Source: CAXBCP01 sp047638395 (GTDB lineage Bacteria > Pseudomonadota > Alphaproteobacteria > MPNO01 > UBA830). Taken from it: a stretch of DNA of 64,000 nucleotides. Positions 1-9,868 of the stretch are shown one piece after another. A program made the translations under genes and the position numbers. Where the stretch lies: NCBI GenBank assembly GCA_047638395.1, contig JBLIMV010000027.1, forward strand, positions 9,083 to 73,082, in the 5' to 3' direction. The notes beneath the pieces were generated by a model that worked only from the letters and a program-made list of their open reading frames with translations, had not been told where the DNA came from and did no database searches. The first letter of the stretch is position 1. Each line of letters starts with the position of its first letter.

Positions 1-1
1 C

Positions 2-571
2 GTCGGCATGGCATTTCAGAACGCATCGCTGCTGCCGTGGCGGTCTACGCGTGAAAACGTGCTTCTTCCGCTCGAAATTGTTGAGCCGCATCGCCAGAAA
101 TTCCGGTCTGAAAAAGCGAAATACGAAGCCATGGCAGACGAACTGCTGGCGACCGTGGGGCTGGACGGATTCGGCGACCGTGCACCCTGGCAGCTCTCGG
201 GCGGCATGCAGCAGCGCGCGCAATTATGCCGTGCGCTGGTGCACGAACCGGACCTGCTCTTGCTGGACGAGCCGTTCGGCGCACTGGATGCGTTTACGCG
301 CGAAGAATTGTGGGACGTCCTCCAGACGCTCTACCAGAAACGGAACTGTACGGTCATTCTGGTCACGCATGACCTCCGTGAAGCGGTTTATCTCGCGGAT
401 ACGGTGTATGTCATGAGCGCCCGCCCGGGCCGCGTGATCCTGGACCGCAAGATTGACCTGCCGCGCCCCCGGAAGCTCGACGATCTGTACAGCCGCGATA
501 TAGCTGACCTGATCCAGGACCTTCGCCATCACATCAATGTTGCCAGAACCGACCCCTCGGAGACGTTATGA
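2..571 (+). CDS. ABC transporter ATP-binding protein, nitrate/sulfonate/taurine type (5' end outside window)
   Basis: This is the cytoplasmic ATPase of an importer that energises uptake of a small anion or organic molecule. The reading frame is open from the window edge, so the N-terminus and Walker A are missing only because the window starts inside the gene. Visible in order are the Q-loop (FQNASLLPW), the ABC signature LSGGMQQR, Walker B with D-loop (LLLLDEPFGALD) and the switch histidine in VTHD. The FQ..SLLPW and PFGALD context is typical of the SsuB/TauB/NrtD group. Its stop overlaps the permease start (ATGA), so the two are translationally coupled. The substrate-binding protein is not in the window, so the substrate is unknown. 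Confidence 0.93.
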   Translation, partial: VGMAFQNASLLPWRSTRENVLLPLEIVEPHRQKFRSEKAKYEAMADELLATVGLDGFGDRAPWQLSGGMQQRAQLCRALVHEPDLLLLDEPFGALDAFTREELWDVLQTLYQKRNCTVILVTHDLREAVYLADTVYVMSARPGRVILDRKIDLPRPRKLDDLYSRDIADLIQDLRHHINVARTDPSETL

Positions 572-1350
572 AAAATAAATGGATGGAACGCGCCTCCCCC
601 TGGCTGCTCACCCTCGCGCTGATTGTGCTGTGGGAAGCCGTCGTCAATATTTTCGATATCTCGCGCATCGTCATGCCGTCGGCGAGCGAGTCTTTCTATG
701 CGATCTATGAATACCGTGTCGGGCTGTTGAAAAGTGCCCTGACAACGCTTTATGCGACCCTTCTGGGCTTTGGGGTTGCAGTGGTCGTCGGCGTTCTGAT
801 CGGTGTCGCAATCGGGCTCTGGCGCCCGGTTTACGTCGCCTGTTACCCGCTGATGGTCGCCTTCAATGCCATCCCGAAGGTAGTGATCGTGCCAATTTTC
901 GTGCTGTGGATCGGCCCCGGCCTTCAGACCGCCAGTCTGACGGCCTTTGTCCTTTGCTTCTTCCCCATCGTCGTCAACATGGCCGTCGGACTTGCGACGA
1001 TAGAGCCCGAGCTCAAGGACGTCTTGCGGGCCCTGGGGGCAAAAGAACGCGACATCGTGATCAAGGTCGGAATCCCGCGCTCGCTTCCATACCTCTTCGC
1101 GTCTCTGAAAATTGCGATTACGCTCGCCTTCGTCGGCGCGGTGATCGCAGAGACCGTGGCCGGCAGCGATGGCGTCGGCAACCTGATGCTGGTCGCCAGT
1201 TCAAACTTTAATACGCCGCTCATGTTTGCGGGGATTATCGTTATCGCCGCAATGGCGACAGCGATGTACGGAATCTTCGCCATTCTCGATCAGCGCTTTA
1301 CCGGCTGGGCGACACGTGGCGCGATGAACGTGGCAACTGCGGGCGGCTAG
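568..1350 (+). CDS. ABC transporter permease, nitrate/sulfonate/taurine type
   Basis: A 260-residue inner-membrane permease of the binding-protein-dependent transport family. It has about six hydrophobic segments and a cytoplasmic EAA-like loop around residues 150-175 (LRALGAKERDIVIKVGIPRSL), which docks on the ATPase. It starts inside the stop codon of the ATPase gene. Length and order match SsuC/TauC-type permeases. Its stop overlaps by four bases the stop end of the oppositely oriented molybdopterin enzyme gene, so the two operons converge with no spacer. Substrate cannot be told from sequence. Confidence 0.93.
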   Translation: MKNKWMERASPWLLTLALIVLWEAVVNIFDISRIVMPSASESFYAIYEYRVGLLKSALTTLYATLLGFGVAVVVGVLIGVAIGLWRPVYVACYPLMVAFNAIPKVVIVPIFVLWIGPGLQTASLTAFVLCFFPIVVNMAVGLATIEPELKDVLRALGAKERDIVIKVGIPRSLPYLFASLKIAITLAFVGAVIAETVAGSDGVGNLMLVASSNFNTPLMFAGIIVIAAMATAMYGIFAILDQRFTGWATRGAMNVATAGG

Positions 1351-3407
1351 GCAGCCCTGATCCATATGGCAGTGTCGTGGAACACGGCGCCGCCATTCGG
1401 CTTGCCGGGATCGGCGCTGACCAGCAGGTTAATGCCAATGCCCTCCTCGAAGGCGAGGTTGGGCCAGATGCCTTCCACGATCGCCACGCCGCGATCCACG
1501 CCATCGAATGGTTCAGCATGCACCACCAGGTCGCCCCGGTCATTGCCGATGCGCACCCGATCGCCATCGACCAGCCCCAGCGCGTCGCAATCGGATGGAT
1601 GAAGCATGATCGTCGGGCGCTGCTCGTTGCGGATCGAGGTATCGGTCTCTGTGAAACTGGTATTGAGATAATTGCGCGACGGCGCGGTCACCAGCCGGAA
1701 CGGCCGGGCCTCGTTCGTGCTGTCGATAATATCGGCAAAGTCCGGCAGGTCCGGCAAAGCCGCGTGATCCGGGCCCAGTGCCGCCCAATCCGCCTTGAAC
1801 CGGAACTTGCCGTCCGGCTGCGGAAATCCGTTCAGGAAATGGGTCTCTTCAAAGGATGGGCTGATATCAATGAAACGTTTTTCCTTCAGTTCGGCGGCCG
1901 TCCCCATCCCGTTGGTCTGAAGGATCTCGTCGATCACTTCCCACGCCGTCATATCGAAAGCCCGGTGATCCGCACCGAGGCGCTTGGCCAGCCCACCGAT
2001 CATCTCGTGATTGCTGCGCGTATCGCCAATCGGGTCAATGATCTTCGGCCCGAGTTGCAGATAGGGATGGCCGTAGGATGTGTAGAAATCGTCGTGTTCC
2101 AGGAACGTGGTTGCCGGCAGGACGATATCCGCAAGCCGCGCGGTATCGGTCATGAACTGTTCGTGGACACACAGGAACATCTCGTCCTTCATCAGCCCTT
2201 CGCGCACCAGCCCGGATTCGGGTGCCACGACCGCCGGGTTGGAGCTTTGCACCAGCATTGCGGTGACCGGCGGGCCACCCTTCAGCGTTTCCGGGTCGTC
2301 CATCAGGATTGGGCCAAGCCGAGACATATCGAGCTGGCGCACGTCCGGGTCGTCGATACCGGTCACCAGTGACGCGTTGATGTTGAAGTTCTGACCGATA
2401 GAGCCATAGAGCCCGGCGCCGCGGTGTTTCCAGGCGCCGCGCACGGCCGGCAGGCAGCTTACCGCATGCAGCCCGGACGAGCCGTTGCGCGAGCGGGAAA
2501 ACCCGTAACCAAGCCGGATGATGGCACGGTCGGTCGTTCCGTATTCCTTCGCCAATGCCTCGATATCTTCAACCGGGATACCAGTGATTTCGGCCGCCCA
2601 TTCCGGGCCGCGAGATTGCAGATGCGTTTCCAATAGATCGGCGTCGTTGGTGAATTCCGCCATGTAGTCGCGATCGGCGTGACCATCGCGGAACAGCACA
2701 TGCATGAGCGCGCAGGCGAGCGCCGAATCCGTGCCCGGCTTCGGCCGAAGATGTATATCTGCCTGCCGTGCCGTCGGTGTGCGATAGGGGTCGATGACGA
2801 CCAGCTTCGCGCCACGTTCTTTTCGGGCGCGGGCAATATGGGTCATCAGGTTGACCTGAGTGTAGACCGGGTTGGACCCCCAGACGACGATCAGGTCGGC
2901 CTCGGCAAATTCCCGGGGGTCGCAACCGCGCTGGGCGCCGACACCGGCGGTCATCCCGGACAGCATGATCGATGAGCAGATCGTGTTGTGCTGGCGCGAA
3001 TAGCCCATGGCGTTGCGCAGGCCCTGAATGCCGTCGCGCTGCACTTTGCCCATGGTGCCCGCATAATTATACAGCCAGACCGTTTCGGGCCCGTGTTTCT
3101 GGGCCGCGGCGATAAATTTCTCGGCGACGATATCAAGCGCATCGTCCCAGGAAATCGGCTCAAAATCGGCCAAAGTGGACGTTGTCGACTTCGGTCCCTT
3201 GCGGCGCAGCGGCTGTGTCAGACGGTCCGGGTGATGCACCCGCTCTGCGTAGCGCGCGACCTTGGCGCAGACCACACCCGCCGTATAGGTATTCGCCTCG
3301 GAGCCGTGGACCCGGCCGATTTTCTGCGGTGATTCAAGCTCGATATCGAGCGTACAGGCGCTGGCGCAGTCATGCGGGCAGACGGAATAGGCGACATCAA
3401 GGGGCAT
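1347..3407 (-). CDS. molybdopterin-dependent oxidoreductase with N-terminal [4Fe-4S] site
   Basis: A 686-residue member of the bis-MGD (DMSO reductase superfamily) oxidoreductases. The N-terminus carries C10-x3-C14-x3-C18 and C47, the ligands of a [4Fe-4S] cluster, followed by the molybdopterin domain (e.g. VWGSNPVYTQVNLM near 175) and a C-terminal molydopterin-dinucleotide-binding domain (LHPSDCDALGLVDGDRVRI, near 605). There is no Tat signal, so it is probably cytoplasmic. Similar stand-alone proteins are annotated as molybdopterin oxidoreductases of unknown substrate. An AAGGA ribosome site precedes the ATG. No electron-transfer subunit is adjacent. Confidence 0.9.
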   Translation of the reverse strand: MPLDVAYSVCPHDCASACTLDIELESPQKIGRVHGSEANTYTAGVVCAKVARYAERVHHPDRLTQPLRRKGPKSTTSTLADFEPISWDDALDIVAEKFIAAAQKHGPETVWLYNYAGTMGKVQRDGIQGLRNAMGYSRQHNTICSSIMLSGMTAGVGAQRGCDPREFAEADLIVVWGSNPVYTQVNLMTHIARARKERGAKLVVIDPYRTPTARQADIHLRPKPGTDSALACALMHVLFRDGHADRDYMAEFTNDADLLETHLQSRGPEWAAEITGIPVEDIEALAKEYGTTDRAIIRLGYGFSRSRNGSSGLHAVSCLPAVRGAWKHRGAGLYGSIGQNFNINASLVTGIDDPDVRQLDMSRLGPILMDDPETLKGGPPVTAMLVQSSNPAVVAPESGLVREGLMKDEMFLCVHEQFMTDTARLADIVLPATTFLEHDDFYTSYGHPYLQLGPKIIDPIGDTRSNHEMIGGLAKRLGADHRAFDMTAWEVIDEILQTNGMGTAAELKEKRFIDISPSFEETHFLNGFPQPDGKFRFKADWAALGPDHAALPDLPDFADIIDSTNEARPFRLVTAPSRNYLNTSFTETDTSIRNEQRPTIMLHPSDCDALGLVDGDRVRIGNDRGDLVVHAEPFDGVDRGVAIVEGIWPNLAFEEGIGINLLVSADPGKPNGGAVFHDTAIWIRAA

Positions 3408-3504
3408 CGGGCGCGGTCCTTATGAGCTGGAGGCCGGAGTATATGACCATATGACAGCCCATTGAAACGCCGCGTTTCGCAAAACACCTTCGCCGCCGTA
3501 TTTT

Positions 3505-4521
3505 CTATTTATGGATCGTCCCGCCTTCGACAAAAGCGTGAAAAACAAAGGCAAAAGTCAAATCGTGGACCTCTTCGCGCATCCCCTGGAAGGTCTTGCG
3601 CTGGACGACAACATTGCCAATATCGCGGCCCTCCCTGATCTCCTGCATGTCGAGCGCCGAGTTCAGGCCCTTACTCCAGGTCAGGATGAGATCCCCGGCG
3701 ACGATTTTGCCGGCTTTCTTCAGTTTCTCCAGCGACCACGCCTGATCGCCAACTTTCACCACATAGGCCAGCGGTGCGATCCCCTTTGGCATTTCGCCGC
3801 GATACAGGAACGGACGGGACGAACTGTCGTAACCCAGATAGGGATTGTTGCCGTAAGGCCGGAAGTCCGGATTGTTGGGCACCAGTACTTTGCCGCCAGG
3901 ATAGCGGGCGCGGAATTTCGCCAGCGATTCCACCCGTGCCGGCAGCATCGTCAGCATCTTGCCGGTCATCTCGCCGACGATACCGGTGCCGGTGAACTGC
4001 TGCCACCAGCTCTCTGTCTGGCGGTCATACATCACCATGTCGGATTTCCGGAGCTTGCCGGTCGTCCCGAAATCGAGAATCTTGTTCCCAAGGCGCCGGT
4101 CGAACACGACCGACGAATTGCACAGCGGGCAATAGGTGACCGATACGGGCAGCCCACCCACCGTATCGTTCACGATTTCATGCCACATCAGCACGCGCAG
4201 CGGATAAGCGCGGGCATCCCCCTTGTGGGCGAACGTAATCACCGGCTCGGTTTCAGCGCCGTCCTGGTATTTGGCCTGCGGTACAAAGATTGGTTTGTCG
4301 ATGGACGGAATGCCGTCCTTCGGCGGTCCGCCGGAAATGATTTCGCCAAATTCAATCGATTTCCGGGAAAAATCGGTGTCGGGCCAGGACAGCTTCCAGA
4401 CTGTGGGATTGGCCGAGGCCAGCATCGTCCCCCCGATGAGTATCGCCAGCGCCAGGCCGGAAACCAGCAAGGCCCGCAGATAGATCGGATCGGTTCGAAA
4501 GACCGAGGTGTCAGGTCTCAT
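3505..4521 (-). CDS. DUF3179 domain-containing membrane-anchored protein
   Basis: A protein of about 338 residues with one hydrophobic N-terminal helix (around residues 16-37), followed by an exported domain. The family hallmark CPLCNSSVVFDR (a CxxC pair) and the downstream GTTGKLRKSDMVMYD and ESWWQQFTG blocks identify DUF3179, whose function is not established. I prefer the ATG at 4521 because GGGGA lies about nine bases upstream; a TTG five codons earlier is the alternative. It stands alone, between the molybdopterin enzyme and the Gfo/Idh gene, all on the minus strand. Confidence 0.85.
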   Translation of the reverse strand: MRPDTSVFRTDPIYLRALLVSGLALAILIGGTMLASANPTVWKLSWPDTDFSRKSIEFGEIISGGPPKDGIPSIDKPIFVPQAKYQDGAETEPVITFAHKGDARAYPLRVLMWHEIVNDTVGGLPVSVTYCPLCNSSVVFDRRLGNKILDFGTTGKLRKSDMVMYDRQTESWWQQFTGTGIVGEMTGKMLTMLPARVESLAKFRARYPGGKVLVPNNPDFRPYGNNPYLGYDSSSRPFLYRGEMPKGIAPLAYVVKVGDQAWSLEKLKKAGKIVAGDLILTWSKGLNSALDMQEIREGRDIGNVVVQRKTFQGMREEVHDLTFAFVFHAFVEGGTIHK

Positions 4522-4628
4522 GTCAGCATTCCCCAATTAGGATTGGGATGACGCCAGTTTAATGCGTCACTGACAACGAACTTTTCTTCACGATCGGGTG
4601 ATAGCGCCGCCATTGCAGGGTCGTGACG

Positions 4629-5612
4629 CTAGCCGATCGTCACCCGCTCCCCGGTCTCGGCCGAGGTGATTACGGCCTCCAGCACGGCTGTCGCATGCAG
4701 TATTTCGTCCGGCGTCGCCGGGAACGGCGCGCCGCCCTCACAATCGCCGGCGAATGCTTCCATCTGTGCCTTGATGGTCGGCATGCCGGGATAGGGGTAG
4801 CCATCCCAGGAATCGGAAATGAAGGTGCCGTCAGTCAATTGCGCCGTGAATTCGTCATGGGCGAAAATATTACCCCAGCCCTTGGTGCCGAACGCGCGGA
4901 CCTGCCACAGGGTACCCGTCGCCGCAACCGATCCGAGATAGCCTGACTGACCGTTCTCGAAATCCATCAGGATCGTTGTAGAATCATCGATGTCATAGGG
5001 CATCGCGACCCGGCGGCTGACGGCCTGCAGGCTCTTCACCCGGCCGAACAGATTGACGTACATATCGATGGCATGGATACCAAGCGAGGTCATGCCACCC
5101 GCCGGGCTTTCGGCACGGCTTTCGCGCCATTCGCCGGCATATCCGGCCATGTTGGCCGAGAAATTGCCCTCGACCTGGATCATGTCGCCTAGTTCACCGG
5201 CATCGATCATCGCTTTCAGCTTGATCGCATTCGGCGAAAACCGACGGTTATGGCCAATGGCCACCTTCAGCCCCCTGGACGCCAGCGCATCCAGCGCCGT
5301 ACGCGCATCCGCAGCGTTCAGGCAGAACGGTTTCTCGCAGAACACATGCTTGCCCGCATCCGCCGCGGCCATGATCTGGTCGAAATGCACGGAATGCGGT
5401 GACGCCAGCACGACGGCATCGACATTGTCGTCCGCCAGCACGTCCTCATAAGAGGTATGAAGCTTGATGCCCTTCTCGGCCGCATAGTCCACGACCTTTG
5501 ACGGTGTGCGTGTACTGCCGGCGACGAACGTTATTGCATCGCTATCGCCGGCAACCGAATTGACCAGCGTCTGTCCCCATCGGCCCATGCCGACGATTGC
5601 CGCATTGATCAT
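4629..5612 (-). CDS. Gfo/Idh/MocA family NAD(P)-dependent oxidoreductase
   Basis: A 327-residue dehydrogenase with the N-terminal Rossmann motif GMGRWG (residues 8-13), the family EKP motif in HVFCEKPFCLN (near 95) that binds the nicotinamide ring, and a C-terminal alpha/beta substrate domain. Family members oxidise or reduce sugars, inositols or related hydroxy compounds; the substrate here is not predictable. The ATG overlaps the stop of the aldehyde dehydrogenase gene by one base (TAATG), so the two are translationally coupled and probably act in one pathway (alcohol or sugar to aldehyde to acid). Confidence 0.9.
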   Translation of the reverse strand: MINAAIVGMGRWGQTLVNSVAGDSDAITFVAGSTRTPSKVVDYAAEKGIKLHTSYEDVLADDNVDAVVLASPHSVHFDQIMAAADAGKHVFCEKPFCLNAADARTALDALASRGLKVAIGHNRRFSPNAIKLKAMIDAGELGDMIQVEGNFSANMAGYAGEWRESRAESPAGGMTSLGIHAIDMYVNLFGRVKSLQAVSRRVAMPYDIDDSTTILMDFENGQSGYLGSVAATGTLWQVRAFGTKGWGNIFAHDEFTAQLTDGTFISDSWDGYPYPGMPTIKAQMEAFAGDCEGGAPFPATPDEILHATAVLEAVITSAETGERVTIG

Positions 5613-7138
5613 TATTCGGCCGCGTCCGTTTTTTCCTGAGGCACCAGCATGTCGTACCAGGGCTTGTTCTCGCGCGTCTTGGCGTCATCGACATGCAGGG
5701 CTTTCACCTCGGTATATTCGTTCATGCCTTCTTCGCCGAATTCGCGGCCAATACCGGACTGCTTGTAGCCGCCGAACGGCATCTGCTCTGACAGCAGATG
5801 CCAGTCATTGATCCAGACCGTGCCAGTCCGCATGCCGCCCGCGATTTTTCGTGCCCGGTCGATATCTTCCGACCACACACCGCCACCGAGACCGAAGATG
5901 GAATCATTGGCGATTTTGACCGCCTCTTCCTCGTCCTGATATTTCATCACGCACAGAACCGGCCCGAAGATTTCTTCCTGGGCAATCGTCATGTCGCTGG
6001 TGACGTTCGTGAACACGGTAGGCTGGATGAAATAGCCGTTGGCGAGGTCACCCTCGGTCGCGCGTTCACCGCCGCAGACAAGCGTGGCACCTTCGGCCTT
6101 ACCCTTCTCGATATAGTCGAGCACCGTTTTCATGTGGCCTTCGGACATCACCGGGCCGACCTTGGTCGCCGGATCCAGCGGATCGCCCATCGGCATCACA
6201 TTCAGCTTGGCGACCATCTGGTCGACGAAATCGTCATGCTGATCGGCGGGCAGCAACAGCCGCGTGCCGGATTCGCAGACCTGCCCCTGATGATAGAACG
6301 CCGCGAAGATCGACCCATCGATGGCGATATCCCAGTTCGCATCGTGCAGGACGATATTGGCCGATTTACCGCCGCATTCGAGAGTCACCTTCTTCAGCGT
6401 GCCGGCGGCCTTGACCATGATGTCCTTGCCGACCTCGGTTGAACCGGTGAAGGCGATCTTGTCGACATCGGGACTCGTGGTCAGCACTTCGCCGATCAGG
6501 CCTCCAGGCCCGGTAATCACATTGACGACGCCGGGCGGGAAACCGCATTCATCGACAATGCGCGCGATTTCCATCGCCGAGAGTGGCGTGTCGGACGCGG
6601 GCTTCAGGATGATGGTGTTGCCGGTGCCGAGCGCCGGGCCCAGTTTCCAGACCGCCATCATCAGTGGGAAATTCCATGGAATGATCGATGCGCAGACGCC
6701 CATCGGCTCGCGGATCGTATAATTATAGGACCGACCCGGGCGCGACATGCCCTCGATCTCCTTGGGCTCGGAATTGAACTTCTTCGCCATGGTGCCGAAA
6801 TAGTTCATCTGGCGCTGACCGAGGAAGGCATCCGCACCGGTTTTTGCGATCGTGCCGCCGGAATCCAGGGATTCGAGTCGTGCCAGATCCTTCATCCGCT
6901 CTTTCATCTTGGCGGCCAAGGTACAGATGATCTCGCTGCGCTCGTCGCCCGACATCCGCGGCCACGGCCCGTTATCGAAGGCGTCGCGCGCCGCCGCAAT
7001 CGCCGCCTGGGCGTCGGCAACGCTGGCAACCGGGATATTGGCGATCGCCTCGCCGTTATAGGGATTATGGGTGGGTTTGGTGACGCCGCCTTCGGCATCC
7101 ACGAACTTACCGCCGATATAGAGCTGATAGGTATCCAT
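5612..7138 (-). CDS. aldehyde dehydrogenase (NAD(P)+)
   Basis: A 508-residue class-1/2-like aldehyde dehydrogenase. Visible are the cofactor site PWNFPLMMAVWKLGPAL, the NAD-binding FTGSTEVGK, the general-base glutamate in TLECGGKS and the nucleophilic cysteine in HQGQVCESG, plus the C-terminal MPFGGYKQSGIGRE oligomerisation block. All catalytic residues are present. The ATG at 7138 follows AGAGGA; an upstream ATG eight codons earlier would lack a good site. It is the first gene of a two-gene operon with the Gfo/Idh dehydrogenase. Substrate unknown; betaine aldehyde-like and short-chain aldehyde enzymes share this layout. Confidence 0.92.
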   Translation of the reverse strand: MDTYQLYIGGKFVDAEGGVTKPTHNPYNGEAIANIPVASVADAQAAIAAARDAFDNGPWPRMSGDERSEIICTLAAKMKERMKDLARLESLDSGGTIAKTGADAFLGQRQMNYFGTMAKKFNSEPKEIEGMSRPGRSYNYTIREPMGVCASIIPWNFPLMMAVWKLGPALGTGNTIILKPASDTPLSAMEIARIVDECGFPPGVVNVITGPGGLIGEVLTTSPDVDKIAFTGSTEVGKDIMVKAAGTLKKVTLECGGKSANIVLHDANWDIAIDGSIFAAFYHQGQVCESGTRLLLPADQHDDFVDQMVAKLNVMPMGDPLDPATKVGPVMSEGHMKTVLDYIEKGKAEGATLVCGGERATEGDLANGYFIQPTVFTNVTSDMTIAQEEIFGPVLCVMKYQDEEEAVKIANDSIFGLGGGVWSEDIDRARKIAGGMRTGTVWINDWHLLSEQMPFGGYKQSGIGREFGEEGMNEYTEVKALHVDDAKTRENKPWYDMLVPQEKTDAAE

Positions 7139-7341
7139 TGTCCCGCTTCCTCTGATTGCCATCTGACGCTGTGTCTGTTGCGCGGAACTTATCTCAGGGG
7201 CCGGGAGTCGTCCATACGAACGCCACCCTGATGCCTCAAAATTGACATATAGGTCGGTTGAAGAAGTTTTTAGCCAGAATCGCCATTCGCGCTAGGCTGG
7301 GCCTCTTAGTAGTAACAGTTCAATAAAAAGTGGAGGGCAAT

Positions 7342-8046
7342 ATGAAAAAGTTAGTTGCAGAATTTATCGGTACTTTTACGCTGGTGTTGTTCGGCTGCGG
7401 TGCTGCCGTTATCGCCGGCATGGGTAGTGGTCCAACATCAATCGACGTGCTCGGGATTTCGTTCGCGTTCGGCCTTGCGATCGTCGCGATGGCCTATGGC
7501 ATCGGCCCAGTTTCAGGCTGCCACGTGAACCCGGCCGTCAGTTTCGGTGTTCTGATGGCAGGCCGGATGTCGGTCGGCGATTTCATCGGCTATGCCATCG
7601 CGCAGATTCTCGGGGCACTCGCGGGTGCGGCAATCCTGTATCTCATCCTGTCGGGCAAAGCCTCGGGATGGACCGGAGGGCTCGGCCAGAACGGCTGGGG
7701 TACGGGCTATCTCGGGGAATACAACATGGTATCCGCGCTGGTGTTCGAAGCCGTCGCGACATTCCTGTTCCTGGTCTGCATCCTCGGTGTCACGCAGGAA
7801 GGCGCGCCGACCCATATGGCCGGCATCGCCATCGGACTGACGCTGGTTGTCATCCATATCGTCGGCATCAACGTCACGGGTGTTTCGGTTAACCCCGCGC
7901 GGTCCATCGGCCCCGCAATTGTCGGCATGGGGACAAATGCCAATGCGGTCTCGCAGCTTTGGCTGTTTATCGTCGCGCCACTGATCGGTGCCGGCGTTGC
8001 CGGACTGATGTTCAAGTCCGGCCTGCTTGCCGCAAACAAGGACTAG
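7342..8046 (+). CDS. aqpZ: aquaporin (MIP family), AqpZ-like
   Basis: A 234-residue channel with six hydrophobic helices and the two half-helix NPA boxes, HVNPAVSFG (near 63) and SVNPARSIGPA (near 186). The histidine in CHVNPA, the arginine after the second NPA, and the short Z-type loops fit a water channel rather than a glycerol facilitator. The ATG at 7342 is preceded by GGAGGG at 7332-7337, which favours it over the in-frame GTG at 7330 that lies inside that ribosome site. It is a single gene, divergent from the aldehyde dehydrogenase operon. Confidence 0.93.
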   Translation: MKKLVAEFIGTFTLVLFGCGAAVIAGMGSGPTSIDVLGISFAFGLAIVAMAYGIGPVSGCHVNPAVSFGVLMAGRMSVGDFIGYAIAQILGALAGAAILYLILSGKASGWTGGLGQNGWGTGYLGEYNMVSALVFEAVATFLFLVCILGVTQEGAPTHMAGIAIGLTLVVIHIVGINVTGVSVNPARSIGPAIVGMGTNANAVSQLWLFIVAPLIGAGVAGLMFKSGLLAANKD

Positions 8047-8071
8047 AAACGCGACTGGGTGCCCTGAAGAG

Positions 8072-9793
8072 CTAACCGTTCTTCAGGGCGTCCTTCGGCG
8101 TGTGGCCAAAGGCATCGCGATAAACCCGTGAAAAGTAACCAGGGCTCGCGATGCCGACCGCGCGGGCGACTTCGGCAATCGTCTTGTATGTGCCGGTTTC
8201 CAGATATCGCCGCGCCTGTTCCATACGCTCGCGGCGCACGAATTCAACGGGCGACAGGCCGGTAACCTGCGCGACTCGCCGCCGCAGACCGCGCTCGCTG
8301 ACGGCCAGCTCACGGGACAGCCGGACGATATCGAAATCGGCCTCGGTAAGATTGGCCCGCACGATCCTGACCGCGTCCTCCAGCAATGCTTCATCCGACG
8401 GCTTCGGCGACAACATATCCGCGGCTTTTTCCGCAACGCGTTCGCGGACGCCGACACGGTGCGCCATCGCAGCCAGATCTTCCTGATAACCCTGCTGCGC
8501 CGTGTCGGAGTCTGCCCGGGTGGCCAACACTTCGTCCTGCATGTCACGGATAAAATAAGTGATCGCGAAGGAAATCAGCACAGCCTCGGCGCAGATTCCG
8601 ATATGAAAAGACCAGTTCTGCTGTACGCCGATCACCGACTGCCAGAAAGACGGATCCGGGCTGATGGCGACAGGAAAGTAGAACCCAACCGAGTCCACAA
8701 CGACACCCATCAGCAAGGCGAAGAACGACAGTGAGAAATAGATCGCGGGTCGATACCCCGTCAGGGCACGCGCAACCGCAAGACCGCACATAAGCGACCC
8801 GGAAATCAGCGCGACAGCCGACGTCACAAGCCAGGTCGGCGCGAGATGAAGCATTTCGAAGGCGAGCGCGAGCGTCATCACGACGGTCAGGATAAGTATC
8901 GCCTTATCGTATCTCGGAAACGTTTCCGGCAAACCCAATAGCAAACGCCCGAACAGCAGCAAACTCACCGCCGCAGCTATCACAAACGCCTGCGCAAGGT
9001 CGTCGGCCAACGCGCCGGAAACAGAGACCCCGCCAAAGCGGTTCACCAGCCCGTCATAAATGGCGATATGGGCAATGATGAATCCGAGATACAGGAAGTA
9101 ATACAGACACTGGTGCAACCGCGAGCGGATATAGATCACAAAATTATAGGCCAGCATCGCGACCATGAAGCCGAGCACCGCGGCAAGCGCCAGAAGGTCC
9201 TTGCTCTCCCCGTCAGTGAACTGCCGTTCCGGCACAAGCTGCACGGACAGATAGGGCGCCGTCACGCCCGACAAACGCAGGAACACCGGCGTCGTGTTAT
9301 TTGCGGAAAGCTCCAGACCGATGGCAGGCCACCTTGAGATTGTGTCCCGGGCAGATGCGGGGACGGCACGGCCGCTACGTTTCAGGACGTACAACCCGCC
9401 GGGCTGCGGCAGGAATAGCCGGGCTTCGTCAATTTGAGATTGCCCGAAGGTCAGAATCCAGCGCTTCAGACTGTCTGTGGATCGCGAGATTTCAAATCGG
9501 AGCCAGAGCGCTGCTGCTGGGTCCGACGGTTGGAGATCCGCCGCGCAATGTTGAATGAACCTGCCCTGCCGATAGGCAGTCGCGACATCGTCGTATTCGG
9601 CAGCGCCACCAGGATCAAGATAGACGGATGCAGATCCTGCGACCTGGATTTCGCCAGACGTTGTAGTCAAAGCCAGAACCGGCGCCACAGCACGCGTGCA
9701 TTCCTGCGCACGCAGCCCAGCCCCCCAGGGCACTACCAGCAACAGCACTACCACGGAAACGCAGTATGCCGACAAGACATGTCTTCTCGTCAA
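8072..9793 (-). CDS. 7TM-DISM sensor fused to an AraC-type DNA-binding domain
   Basis: A membrane-bound one-component regulator of about 573 residues. The N-terminal signal or anchor helix (residues 6-24) is followed by an extracytoplasmic beta-rich domain of 7TMR-DISMED2 type (about 45-185), seven hydrophobic segments (about 200-400, 7TMR-DISM), a short acidic linker, and a C-terminal AraC/XylS HTH (about 470-573; two HTH, with the second at IAEVARAVGIASPGYFSRVYRDAFG). The TTG at 9793 has GGGGAGAGGAAT just upstream and removes 38 unlikely residues of the longer frame. It is divergent from the lectin cluster and likely senses an extracellular carbohydrate or related ligand to control it (inference). 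Confidence 0.85.
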   Translation of the reverse strand: MTRRHVLSAYCVSVVVLLLVVPWGAGLRAQECTRAVAPVLALTTTSGEIQVAGSASVYLDPGGAAEYDDVATAYRQGRFIQHCAADLQPSDPAAALWLRFEISRSTDSLKRWILTFGQSQIDEARLFLPQPGGLYVLKRSGRAVPASARDTISRWPAIGLELSANNTTPVFLRLSGVTAPYLSVQLVPERQFTDGESKDLLALAAVLGFMVAMLAYNFVIYIRSRLHQCLYYFLYLGFIIAHIAIYDGLVNRFGGVSVSGALADDLAQAFVIAAAVSLLLFGRLLLGLPETFPRYDKAILILTVVMTLALAFEMLHLAPTWLVTSAVALISGSLMCGLAVARALTGYRPAIYFSLSFFALLMGVVVDSVGFYFPVAISPDPSFWQSVIGVQQNWSFHIGICAEAVLISFAITYFIRDMQDEVLATRADSDTAQQGYQEDLAAMAHRVGVRERVAEKAADMLSPKPSDEALLEDAVRIVRANLTEADFDIVRLSRELAVSERGLRRRVAQVTGLSPVEFVRRERMEQARRYLETGTYKTIAEVARAVGIASPGYFSRVYRDAFGHTPKDALKNG

Positions 9794-9868
9794 ATTCCTC
9801 TCCCCTCTATTATTGTAGTTATGAGGAAGCCCCGGGAAAACAGGGAAAGAGACCCCACTATAGCACAT

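Noticed and set aside
7242..7247. TTGACA before the aquaporin gene as a sigma-70 -35.
   Set aside because: No acceptable -10 element is found 16-18 bases downstream.
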